From positions 1 through 37,392 of the forward strand of contig JAFVWV010000066.1 in assembly GCA_017501495.1 (NCBI GenBank): a stretch of 37,392 nucleotides of DNA. The letters are read 5' to 3'. Under the pieces are notes generated by a model, which saw only the letters and a program-made list of their open reading frames with translations, was not told the origin of the DNA and did not search any database. Below are positions 17,619 through 24,204 of the stretch, piece after piece (position 1 is the first letter of the stretch; each line of letters begins with the position of its first letter). This DNA is from Bacteroidales bacterium. GTDB lineage: Bacteria; Bacteroidota; Bacteroidia; Bacteroidales; P3. The position numbers and the translations under genes were made by a program.

Positions 17619-18893
17619 TTACTGGCGGCAGAGGCATTCGTCGAGGGCGGCGGTGATGGACTGGCGGTCCATGTGCTGGCCGATGAAGACGAGCTTCTGC
17701 ATGCGGTCGCCGTAGGTGTCGTCCCAGTCGCGCTGGAGGTCGGGGTTGCGGCGCATGAAGTCGAGGAGCTCGTCGTCGGGCATGGTGGCGTACCACTGGC
17801 CGGTGTCGCGCAGGGAGACCTGTTTGCCGGCCTGCTCGAAGAGGTAGCAGGTGTCGGGTTCGGAGAGGAACCAGCAGATGCCTTTGGCGCGGATGACGCC
17901 GGCGGGCCAGTGGCGGGCGACGAACTCGTCGAAGCGCGAGATGTTCATCGGCTCGCGACGGTAGTAGACGAAGGTGCTGATGCCGTATTCTTCGGCCTCG
18001 CCTTCGTCGTGGTGGTGATGGTGGTGGTGGTCGTGGTCATGGGTTGAATGGGCGTGATGGGGTGAATGGGCATCGTGGGCGTGGTCGTCGTCATCGTCAT
18101 CATCGTCGTGGTGGTGGGTATCTTCACTTTCCACTTTCCACTTTCCGCTTTCCTCTTCCTCGTCGTGGTGACCTTCGATGGCATCGATCCAGGTGGCCGA
18201 TGTCGCCACCTTGTCGAAGTCGAAGAGGCCGGTATGAAGGATGCGGTCGAAGTCGATGTCGCAGTAGTCGCAGGGGATGATTTCGGCCTTGGGCTGTATG
18301 GCGCGGATGATCTCGCGTATGCGGCCCAGCTCGTCGGCGCTGACTTCGGAGGCTTTGTTGAGCAGGATGATGTTGCAGAACTCGATCTGCTGGATGACGA
18401 GGTTCTCAATGTCGTCCTCGGCGAGGCCGGGCTTGAGCAGGTTCTTGCCGCTGCCGAATTCATCCTTCATGCGCAGCGCGTCGACGACGGTGACGATACT
18501 GTCCACCACCGGCACGCCATCGCGGACATACTCTGGTCCCATGGTGGGCATGGAGCAGATGGTCTGCGCGATGGGGGCGGGCTCGCAGATGCCGCTGGCT
18601 TCGATGACGATGTAGTCGAAACGGCGCTGCGATGTGATGTCGCGCAGCTGCTCGACGAGGTCCATCTTGAGTGTGCAGCAGATGCAGCCATTCTGGAGGG
18701 CCACGAGGTTGTCGTCCTTCTGGCCGACGATGCCGCCCTTCTCGATGAGGTCGGCGTCGATGTTGACTTCGCCGAGGTCGTTGACGATGACGGCGAAGCG
18801 GATGCCGCGGCGGTTGGAGAGGATGCGGTTGAGCAGGGTGGTCTTGCCGCTGCCGAGGTAGCCGGTGAGCAATAAAACGGGTATTGTATTCAT
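17619..18893 (-). CDS. COG0523 (CobW/ZigA-like) metallochaperone GTPase
   Basis: A 424-residue G3E-family GTPase thought to load metal, usually zinc, into client proteins. Residues 9-18 are the Walker A (TGYLGSGKTT). Cys residues of the CxCC metal site lie in NGCICCTLKMDL near 70-75. The segment VIEASGICEP is the family's E-S/A-G Walker B region, and LNKAS is the base-recognition motif. Between the GTPase and the C-terminal CobW_C domain sits a low-complexity stretch of about 45 residues made mostly of His and Asp, a likely metal-binding loop. It is preceded by SGKWKVES, from a heptamer tract. The C-terminal domain (GISTFVYYRREPMN to IGQHMDRQSI) is complete. The DUF3298 lipoprotein gene lies 12 bases upstream. 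Confidence 0.92.
   Translation of the reverse strand: MNTIPVLLLTGYLGSGKTTLLNRILSNRRGIRFAVIVNDLGEVNIDADLIEKGGIVGQKDDNLVALQNGCICCTLKMDLVEQLRDITSQRRFDYIVIEASGICEPAPIAQTICSMPTMGPEYVRDGVPVVDSIVTVVDALRMKDEFGSGKNLLKPGLAEDDIENLVIQQIEFCNIILLNKASEVSADELGRIREIIRAIQPKAEIIPCDYCDIDFDRILHTGLFDFDKVATSATWIDAIEGHHDEEEESGKWKVESEDTHHHDDDDDDDDHAHDAHSPHHAHSTHDHDHHHHHHHDEGEAEEYGISTFVYYRREPMNISRFDEFVARHWPAGVIRAKGICWFLSEPDTCYLFEQAGKQVSLRDTGQWYATMPDDELLDFMRRNPDLQRDWDDTYGDRMQKLVFIGQHMDRQSITAALDECLCRQ
18127..18154 (-). repeat. CTTTCCA heptamer tract inside the COG0523 gene
   Basis: Four units on the + strand: CTTTCCA, CTTTCCA, CTTTCCG, CTTTCCT. The coding strand reads SGKWKVES. It directly abuts the codons of the His/Asp-rich loop. 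Confidence 0.85.
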
Positions 18894-18905
18894 TGTGTTT
18901 GTTAT

Positions 18906-19739
18906 TTATTCTTTGATGTAGCTGTCGGGGCCGAAGAGGCGCTTGGCGTAGGGGGTGAGCTCGACGTGCTTGGAGAGCCAGAAGATGGGCAGCACCACCG
19001 AGGGGATGCCACAGGCGTAGGGCTGGATGTGGTAGAGGTCGTAGCTGACGGTGATGTTGTTGCGGGCGCTGTCGATGAAGAAGCTGGCGGGCATGGGCAT
19101 GCGGTCGGCACCCTGGTACTCGTCGAAGAGGCATTCGCGGATGTCCTTGTTGGCGTCGAGGTCGAAGATGGCGCGGGCGATGGCCTCGCAGAAGAGGTTC
19201 GTGTCGCTGACGAGGTCGGTGAGGCGGACGATGTTGCCGCTCTCAAGGTCGACGGTGAGTGTGTGCGACGAGTAGATGCCGTGGGCTGCACCGGCGCCGA
19301 AGGTTTCGATGCCGACGTGGAAGGTGGCAATGGCGCTGTCGTGTGTGGCTGTGCTGCGGACGGCCATGTAGCTGTACTCGCTGCTTTCGTCGAGGGTATC
19401 GACGTTTTTGACGTAAGGCGCCTCGCCGTCGTCGGTGTAGATGTAGGGTTTGGCGAGCCATTGGCGTGCGGCTTTGTCGGCATTGGTGGAGGTGCTGTCG
19501 TCGAAGCAGAGCTTCATCAGCTCGCGCTCAGCGTCGGCTGAGAGGAATCCTTTGGCAGGCCATTCCACTTCGAGTACTTTTTTCAGGCCGAGGGTGTCGC
19601 CCCAGGGCCCCATCTGTTCGTCGTAGGCGAGCAGGTAGCATTGTGTGGCGCTGATGGTGCGGGTGGTGAATTCTTTGTCGTGGTTGCACCCGGCCAAGAG
19701 CAGGGCCGCGAGTGCGAGGGTGAGTGTGTGTCGTTTCAT
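18906..19739 (-). CDS. DUF3298 lipoprotein
   Basis: A 277-residue lipoprotein: signal MKRHTLTLALAALLLAGC with Cys18 as the lipid site. The C-terminal half matches DUF3298/RsiV-type domains: GIYSSHTLTVDLESGNIVRLTDLV, then FFIDSARNNITVSYDLYHIQPYACGIP and a late strand before LTPYAKRLF. Relatives occur as envelope proteins and in the extracellular part of anti-sigma factor RsiV; here there is no sigma-interacting part. Binding of a cell-wall or sugar ligand is inference. The start overlaps the end of the aldose epimerase gene by 4 bp (19736-19739), so the two are coupled. Confidence 0.82.
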   Translation of the reverse strand: MKRHTLTLALAALLLAGCNHDKEFTTRTISATQCYLLAYDEQMGPWGDTLGLKKVLEVEWPAKGFLSADAERELMKLCFDDSTSTNADKAARQWLAKPYIYTDDGEAPYVKNVDTLDESSEYSYMAVRSTATHDSAIATFHVGIETFGAGAAHGIYSSHTLTVDLESGNIVRLTDLVSDTNLFCEAIARAIFDLDANKDIRECLFDEYQGADRMPMPASFFIDSARNNITVSYDLYHIQPYACGIPSVVLPIFWLSKHVELTPYAKRLFGPDSYIKE

Positions 19740-20596
19740 TGTAGTTTGATTTTATAAATGAATTGGTATTGTTCGGATGGAGCGAGGCGGTGGCTGCAGG
19801 TGCGGTCGGCGATGTCGCCGCAGTAGCCTTTTGCGTCGCAGATGCCGCACCAGGGTTCGAGGCATACGAAGGGGCAGCCCTCTTTGTGCGGAGCCCAGAC
19901 GCCGAATGCTTCGGCCTGGGGGCAGAGGACGCTGAGAACGGGTTGGCACCGCTTGTCGAGGAGCATGGCTTGGGCCACCTGGCCCTGCTCGAAGACGAGG
20001 GCGTCGTGGGCAAAGGTGTCGTTGGTGAGCGGCATTTCGGCCGGGATATGTGTCGGCTGTGACAGCGGTATGCGGTTGCCGTCGTCGAGGGCCGAGGTGA
20101 TGGTGGGACTCACGGCGTTGCCCTCGCGGTCGAGATAGCGCACATAGCCATGTATGGCGTCGTTGGCGTTGTAGTCCGGCAGCATGAAGCCGGGGTGGGC
20201 ACCGATTTGGAAGTGCATGTCGCGTCGGTCGAGGTTGGTCACTGTCCAGACGGCCTCTACGCTGTCGGCATCCAGGCGGTAGTGTACTTTCAGTTCGTAG
20301 CGATAGGGGTAGTTGTCGTGGCTTTCAGTTCCGAGCATGCGAAGAATGCCGTCGCCCATCTCATAGAACTGGCTGTCGCGAGCGAAGCCGTGCTGCTTCA
20401 TGGTGTAGGGCTGGCCGTCGATGCGGATGGTGTTTTGGTACGGTTTGCTCACGGCGGGGAAGAGGATGGGAGCGTGGCGGTTCCAGTAGGCGGCGTCGCC
20501 GCTCCACATGTATTCGCGTCCACCGCTCTTGAGGCTCAGCAGTTCTGCCCCGTGAGTGGAGACTTCGATGGTTATCTTGCCGTTTTTCAGTATCAT
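19736..20596 (-). CDS. Aldose 1-epimerase-like protein (LacX type)
   Basis: A 286-residue protein of the aldose-1-epimerase/mutarotase superfamily. It opens with ITIEVSTHGAELLSLKSGGREYMWSGD and carries HAPILFPAVS, MKQHGFARDSQF (catalytic-type His), IGAHPGF (second catalytic-type His) and a late LEPWCGICDA (Glu). These are the residues of the LacX/YeaD-like branch. It probably interconverts anomers of a sugar or sugar phosphate in the cytoplasm; the substrate is unknown. It has no signal peptide. Upstream lies a block of tandem repeats (20603-20749), within which I see no promoter. Confidence 0.88.
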   Translation of the reverse strand: MILKNGKITIEVSTHGAELLSLKSGGREYMWSGDAAYWNRHAPILFPAVSKPYQNTIRIDGQPYTMKQHGFARDSQFYEMGDGILRMLGTESHDNYPYRYELKVHYRLDADSVEAVWTVTNLDRRDMHFQIGAHPGFMLPDYNANDAIHGYVRYLDREGNAVSPTITSALDDGNRIPLSQPTHIPAEMPLTNDTFAHDALVFEQGQVAQAMLLDKRCQPVLSVLCPQAEAFGVWAPHKEGCPFVCLEPWCGICDAKGYCGDIADRTCSHRLAPSEQYQFIYKIKLQ

Positions 20597-20602
20597 ATCT
20601 AA

Positions 20603-20648
20603 GATTAAAGGTTTAAAGTTTAAGGTTTAAGGTTTAAAGTTTAAGGTT
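20603..20648. repeat. GGTTTAA heptamer tract
   Basis: Six consecutive 7-bp units: GATTAAA, GGTTTAA, AGTTTAA, GGTTTAA, GGTTTAA, AGTTTAA, then a partial GGTT. It starts 7 bases upstream of the aldose epimerase start codon. The same kind of unit (reverse complement CCTTAAA) recurs at 28063-28076. Confidence 0.85.
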
Positions 20649-20653
20649 CGGGT

Positions 20654-20689
20654 AGTTCAAGGAGTTCAGGGAGTTCAAGGAGTTCAAGA
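20654..20689. repeat. AGTTCAAGG 9-bp tandem repeat
   Basis: Four units of 9 bp: AGTTCAAGG, AGTTCAGGG, AGTTCAAGG, AGTTCAAGA. It follows the GGTTTAA tract after five bases. Non-coding. Confidence 0.85.
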
Positions 20690-20713
20690 CAATACCGACG
20701 GATGTGCATTTGG

Positions 20714-20749
20714 CTTAACTACTTAACTACTGTCTACTTAACTACTGAC
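20714..20749. repeat. CTTAACTA tandem repeat abutting the tfoX stump
   Basis: CTTAACTA occurs twice in direct tandem (20714-20729), then after CTGTCTA a third TTAACTACTG. The tract ends where the tfoX-like reading frame loses its family resemblance. Confidence 0.75.
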
Positions 20750-20808
20750 TCGCCTGCTCCGCCGCATTGGTCGACGATATATTGCACAAAGTCTGGGTTG
20801 CTTGCCAT
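20734..20808 (-). pseudogene. Truncated TfoX N-terminal fragment
   Basis: A 24-codon frame reads MASNPDFVQYIVDQCGGAGE and then SVVK and a stop. The first 20 residues resemble the start of the TfoX/Sxy N-terminal domain, whose members continue with a KMFGxYGLYCDGK-like stretch; here the continuation is absent. The loss point falls exactly at the edge of the CTTAACTA repeat, which supplies the last codons and the stop. The ATG overlaps the thioesterase stop by one base (TAATG), so it was once a normal coupled gene in this operon. No remainder of TfoX is found in the 137 bases up to the aldose epimerase gene. The family assignment comes from memory on a short sequence. Confidence 0.6.
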
Positions 20809-21611
20809 TATTGTTGCGGTATTTGTTCTCTGATGAGCGCTTGGGCTATGTCGGGTGTGTCGGTGGCCGGTTGCCATCGGCTGAGCATCTCGCAGACCGT
20901 GGCGCCTGTGTCGTTGGCGATGGTGTGCAGCAGGCTGTCCGGCTCGCCGTCGATGCGGCAGGTCTGGCAGAGCAAGCGGTCGCCGAGGTGCGACTCGCGC
21001 AGCCAGTGGACACTCATCTGCGCCAGCCGCTGGCTGCGCAGCAGTTCGTCGGGCACCGTCAGTAGGGCAATGTCGATATAGCTGCGGTTGCCCATATGGC
21101 CGTTGAAGTCGACGTCGAGCCGCGAAACCTGATGCTCCATCTGCATCAGCGGCGTGGTGGCCTTGGGGAAGCGCTGCTTCTTGTGGCTCGGTGTCATCAG
21201 CTCGGGCACCACGGCGAAGCGGCCTTGCAGGAAGTCGGTCGGCTCCAGCCGGTGTGTCTCGGTGTTGAGGATGTTCATTTGGAATGCGCCCGAGGCCACC
21301 AGCCGTGTGTCGTCGGCCCTCAGGATACGGAAGTCGGTGTAGATGCGGAGCGACGTCAGCTCGCTGACCCAAAGTTCCACCACTATATCCTCCGACCAGA
21401 AAGCGGGTGTGGACTGTATGTCTGCGGTGTACTCGGTGATAACCCACATGCGGTGGTCTTTGACAACGTCGAAGGCAGCCACGCGGCAGAGGGTCATCAT
21501 GCGAGCGAAGCAGTCCTGTGCATACATCAGCATCGCGTTGGGCGTCAGGACGTAGTGGGCCGTCATGTCCGACGCCGTGATAGTGTATCTGTGTCTGTAT
21601 CTCTCTATCAT
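20808..21611 (-). CDS. Acyl-ACP thioesterase
   Basis: A 267-residue cytoplasmic protein of the FatA/FatB-like acyl-ACP thioesterase family, which releases free fatty acids from acyl carrier protein. It has two hotdog halves. The first carries VLTPNAMLMYAQDCFARM and WVITEYTADI. The second begins with the signature SRLDVDFNGHMGNRSYIDIAL, matching the family's DxNxHxNNxxY with Asp, Asn and His, followed by HWLRESHLGD. The length fits bacterial members. The start is 8 bases after the stop of the DUF4298 fusion gene, and its own stop overlaps the start of the tfoX stump. Confidence 0.87.
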   Translation of the reverse strand: MIERYRHRYTITASDMTAHYVLTPNAMLMYAQDCFARMMTLCRVAAFDVVKDHRMWVITEYTADIQSTPAFWSEDIVVELWVSELTSLRIYTDFRILRADDTRLVASGAFQMNILNTETHRLEPTDFLQGRFAVVPELMTPSHKKQRFPKATTPLMQMEHQVSRLDVDFNGHMGNRSYIDIALLTVPDELLRSQRLAQMSVHWLRESHLGDRLLCQTCRIDGEPDSLLHTIANDTGATVCEMLSRWQPATDTPDIAQALIREQIPQQ

Positions 21612-21619
21612 TTGTTTTC

Positions 21620-22378
21620 TTATTTCTCACGCACACGCTTGCCGCGCATGTTTTCGATGTGCATCTCGAGCACGTAGGCGCGCGGGGCGTTTTTCTGCAT
21701 ATCGTCCTCGATGTCGTAGCCCTGCGGGAAGTATTTGGCACCAAGGAGCCGCAGGAGCGCGTCGGTGCGTTGCGGGTCGTCCACGATGCCGATGCGTCCG
21801 AAGCAGACGACGCTCTCGAAGTGGTACCACCAGCTGTCGGGCTCTTTCACTCCCTCGCTGAGCACGCAGAACGAGGCTTTGTCGCAGCGGCGTATAGCGT
21901 CGAGCTTGTGGCCCTCGCGGGCGCAATGGAAGTAGAGGCAGCCGTCGGCGTAGATGAAGTCGAGTGGCACGGTGTAGGGGTAGCCTCCGTCGCCCAACAC
22001 GGCGAGTATGCCGCGCGGAGCTTTTTCGAGCAGGGCCGCACACTCTTCGTCGGTCATCTGCTGCTTAAAGCGCCGCATGGGGCGGAACGTGGTATGCTCT
22101 TCGGCCATGCAGGCATATCTCGCCAGCGCACGGTGGCGTTCCAAGAGGTTCCAGATGGCGTCCTCGCTCAGCACGCCTCGCTTGAGGCCCTGTGGCAGGC
22201 GCCCGGCCTCGTCGTCGGCGCGGTCGGCGTGCCATTCGGGACTGCCGAGGTAGGTGTCCAGCTCCGCAAGGTCGTCCTGCACAGCGGCGTATTGACCAAG
22301 GGCAACTTCCAGAGCTTCGACAGCCGCCGACGCGCGGTCGAGCCGCTGCTCCATTTCGGTTATTCTGTTGGTATCCAT
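21620..22378 (-). CDS. DUF4298-pyridoxamine oxidase-like fusion protein
   Basis: A 252-residue protein with two parts that normally occur as separate proteins. Residues 1-90 match DUF4298: a coiled-coil opening (RITEMEQRLDRASAAVEALE), LAELDTYLGSPEW, and the conserved LPQGLKRGVLSEDAIWNLL. Residues about 96-252 are a split-barrel flavin-binding domain of the PNPOx/NimA type: FRPMRRFKQQMTDEECAALL, GYPYTVPLDFIY, LYFHCAREGHKLDAIRR and SFCVLSEG. Such proteins reduce substrates with FMN and relatives confer nitroimidazole tolerance; the substrate here is unknown. A Met near residue 92 could be the ancestral start of the second part. The reading frame is continuous with no stop or frame change between the parts. 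It sits between the gamma-carbonic anhydrase and thioesterase genes with 8-base gaps. Confidence 0.85.
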   Translation of the reverse strand: MDTNRITEMEQRLDRASAAVEALEVALGQYAAVQDDLAELDTYLGSPEWHADRADDEAGRLPQGLKRGVLSEDAIWNLLERHRALARYACMAEEHTTFRPMRRFKQQMTDEECAALLEKAPRGILAVLGDGGYPYTVPLDFIYADGCLYFHCAREGHKLDAIRRCDKASFCVLSEGVKEPDSWWYHFESVVCFGRIGIVDDPQRTDALLRLLGAKYFPQGYDIEDDMQKNAPRAYVLEMHIENMRGKRVREK

Positions 22379-22386
22379 ATCAGTTC

Positions 22387-22890
22387 CTATCGTTCTTCGT
22401 TCATATATTCACGCGCATAGGCCACATAGTGGGCGGCGTTGTCGGTGGGCGAGGCTGGCTTGATGTAGCGGGCCGGCACTCCACCCCATATCTCGCAGGG
22501 CGGTATCTTGGTGCCTTGCAGCACGAGCGCCCCTGCTGCCACGATGGCTCCTTCGCCCACTTCGCAGCCGTCAAGCAGCGTGGCCCCCATGCCGATGAGT
22601 GCGCGGTCGCGGATGGTGCAGGCGTGGATAGTCACGTTGTGGCCTATAGTCACATCGCTGCCTATATGGGTGGGACCCGTGTCGTGGGTCACATGCACGC
22701 AGCTGCCGTCCTGTATGTTGGTGCGGTCGCCGATGGTGATGGGCGCCACATCGCCCCGCACCACAGCGTTGAACCACACCGAGCATTCGTCGCCCAGTGT
22801 CACATCGCCCACCAAAGTGGCGTTCTCGCTGAAGTAGCAGTTCTGTCCCCAGCGTGGCGAATGGCCTTTGTATGTTTTTATCAGTGCCAT
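22387..22890 (-). CDS. Gamma-class carbonic anhydrase-like protein
   Basis: A 167-residue left-handed beta-helix protein of the gamma-carbonic anhydrase/YrdA family. Hexapeptide repeats run through the chain (VGDVTLGDECSVWFNAVVRGD, ITIGDRTNIQDG, IGSDVTIGHN). Zinc ligands are visible as His residues in CVHVTHD and GHNVTIHACTI, and the RGD and Gln of NIQDG are conserved. Activity as a CO2 hydratase is known for only some members; others act as acyl-CoA-linked proteins. The ATG at 22890 gives the usual MALIKTYKG start. An ATG at 22911 would add seven residues and overlap the upstream gene. Confidence 0.88.
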   Translation of the reverse strand: MALIKTYKGHSPRWGQNCYFSENATLVGDVTLGDECSVWFNAVVRGDVAPITIGDRTNIQDGSCVHVTHDTGPTHIGSDVTIGHNVTIHACTIRDRALIGMGATLLDGCEVGEGAIVAAGALVLQGTKIPPCEIWGGVPARYIKPASPTDNAAHYVAYAREYMNEER

Positions 22891-22904
22891 AGTCTGTGTT
22901 TTAT

Positions 22905-23450
22905 TTAGCATGCCACCTCGTCCAGTTTTCCGGTCTCGCTGTCGATGATGAAGCCGCGGACGGTGACGTCGCGAGGCACCAACGGGTGGTTGCGTATGGT
23001 GTCTACCGTGCGGCGCACGCTCTCCCCGGTGTCGCGGAACCCTTCGAGCCATTGGTCGAGGTCTATGCCGCAGCGGCGTATGGTGTCGAGCTTCTGGTCG
23101 GTGACGCCGCGCGCCAGCATCGCCTCGTGGAAGTGGTCGTAGCTCATGTGGCAGGCGCCGCAGTGCGAATGCGCCACCACCATGATGCTGTCCACCCCAA
23201 GTTCGTAGATGGCCACCACCAGGCTGCGAATGGCCGAGTCAAATGGGGTGATGACGAGCCCGCCTGCGTTTTTGATGATTTTGGCGTCGCCGTTGCGCAG
23301 TCCCAGCGCGGCGGGCAGCAGCTCTGTCAGCCGCGTGTCCATGCACGACAGCACCGCCAGTTTCTTGTCGGGATATTTGTCGGTCTTGTACCGCTCGTAG
23401 CCTTTCTCGGCCACAAAGCGCCGGTTGTATTCCAGTATTTGGTCTATCAT
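22905..23450 (-). CDS. Beta-class carbonic anhydrase
   Basis: A 181-residue zinc enzyme that interconverts CO2 and bicarbonate. The zinc ligands and catalytic dyad are visible: SCMDTRL (Cys36, Asp38, Arg40), NAGG near residue 62, and HSHCGACHM (His and Cys near 94-97). The length matches the short clade of bacterial beta enzymes. It has no signal peptide, so it is cytoplasmic. The unrelated gamma-class gene starts 14 bases downstream, and both lie in the same - strand operon. Confidence 0.93.
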   Translation of the reverse strand: MIDQILEYNRRFVAEKGYERYKTDKYPDKKLAVLSCMDTRLTELLPAALGLRNGDAKIIKNAGGLVITPFDSAIRSLVVAIYELGVDSIMVVAHSHCGACHMSYDHFHEAMLARGVTDQKLDTIRRCGIDLDQWLEGFRDTGESVRRTVDTIRNHPLVPRDVTVRGFIIDSETGKLDEVAC

Positions 23451-23508
23451 TGGTGGTTAAGGGTTTGTTTGAGTTTTGTCTGAACCAGGCCTCTCTCTGC
23501 TTCGAGGG

Positions 23509-24150
23509 TCAAAACCCCTTCACGAAGCTCCAGCTGCCCATCTTGTGGCCGCGACAGTCGAGCTCCTGGTAGTCGGCCACCTCGAAGCCCAAGTGCCGGT
23601 AGAACTGCAGGTTGCTCTCGCTGTTGGTGAAGAAGCAGAGCCGTGTGCCGCCATGCTGGCGGACGTAGGGGATGACGCAGTCCATCAGCATCTCGCGGCC
23701 ATAGCCTTTGCCATGCTGGTCGGGGCTGACGGTCAGCGAACTGAGGTACCACGTGGTGCCGCCCAGCAGCGAGTGGCAGTAGCGGCCCGCGCATTCGTCC
23801 ATAGCCAGCCACTCTTTGATCACATCCTGCTGCGGCAACCGCAGCACGCGACCCCAGCCGTGTAGCAGGTACTGCAGGTCCGAGGGCTTCTTCCACTCCG
23901 GCGGAAAGAGGTCGGCCACTGCCACAGGCTTCCCTTCGCTCTGTCCGACGAGGAAGTGCGCCATGCGCCGCGTGGTGCGGTACTCGCTGCGGATCATCGC
24001 CCGCATAAAGGCCAGCCGCTCCTCGCGGTTGGGGTAGAAGTGGGTGAAATACTCGTAGTCGGCAAAGGCCTGCACCGACAACTCGGCACACGCCTCAATG
24101 TCGCTGCCCTTCATCGTGGTCACACTTAGTCTATTCATATCACTAATCAT
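23509..24150 (-). CDS. GNAT-family N-acetyltransferase
   Basis: A 213-residue protein with the GNAT fold. The acetyl-CoA binding motif A is LSSLTVSPDQHGKGYGREML (pattern V-x-x-x-x-Q/R-x-x-G-x-G), followed by LCFFTNSESNLQFYRHLGF (motif B) and a C-terminal strand. The acetylated substrate cannot be told. An in-frame Met four codons inside (MNRLSV, 24138) could be the true start. The gene lies just past the purL terminator and opens the run into the carbonic anhydrase genes. Confidence 0.87.
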   Translation of the reverse strand: MISDMNRLSVTTMKGSDIEACAELSVQAFADYEYFTHFYPNREERLAFMRAMIRSEYRTTRRMAHFLVGQSEGKPVAVADLFPPEWKKPSDLQYLLHGWGRVLRLPQQDVIKEWLAMDECAGRYCHSLLGGTTWYLSSLTVSPDQHGKGYGREMLMDCVIPYVRQHGGTRLCFFTNSESNLQFYRHLGFEVADYQELDCRGHKMGSWSFVKGF

Positions 24151-24151
24151 T

Positions 24152-24185
24152 AAAAAGGGCGTTCCTGTGTCGGAAGCGCCCTTTT
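24152..24185 (-). terminator. Terminator of purL
   Basis: A stem of 13 bp with one bulged base (24153-24165 with 24185-24072+100 region, that is 24072 to be read as 24172-24185) is followed on the - strand by five T (24156-24152). It begins about 20 bases after the purL stop and ends next to the GNAT start. Confidence 0.75.
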
Positions 24186-24204
24186 GTCGTCAGGTGGCAA
24201 TCTG

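Noticed and set aside
20734-21744. Long - strand frame containing the tfoX stump codons
   Set aside because: Only the last 24 codons have family resemblance; the rest is an out-of-frame shadow of the thioesterase gene.
22891-23052. Extended N terminus of the gamma-carbonic anhydrase frame
   Set aside because: It would overlap the beta-carbonic anhydrase gene in another frame; the ATG at 22890 gives the family's usual start.
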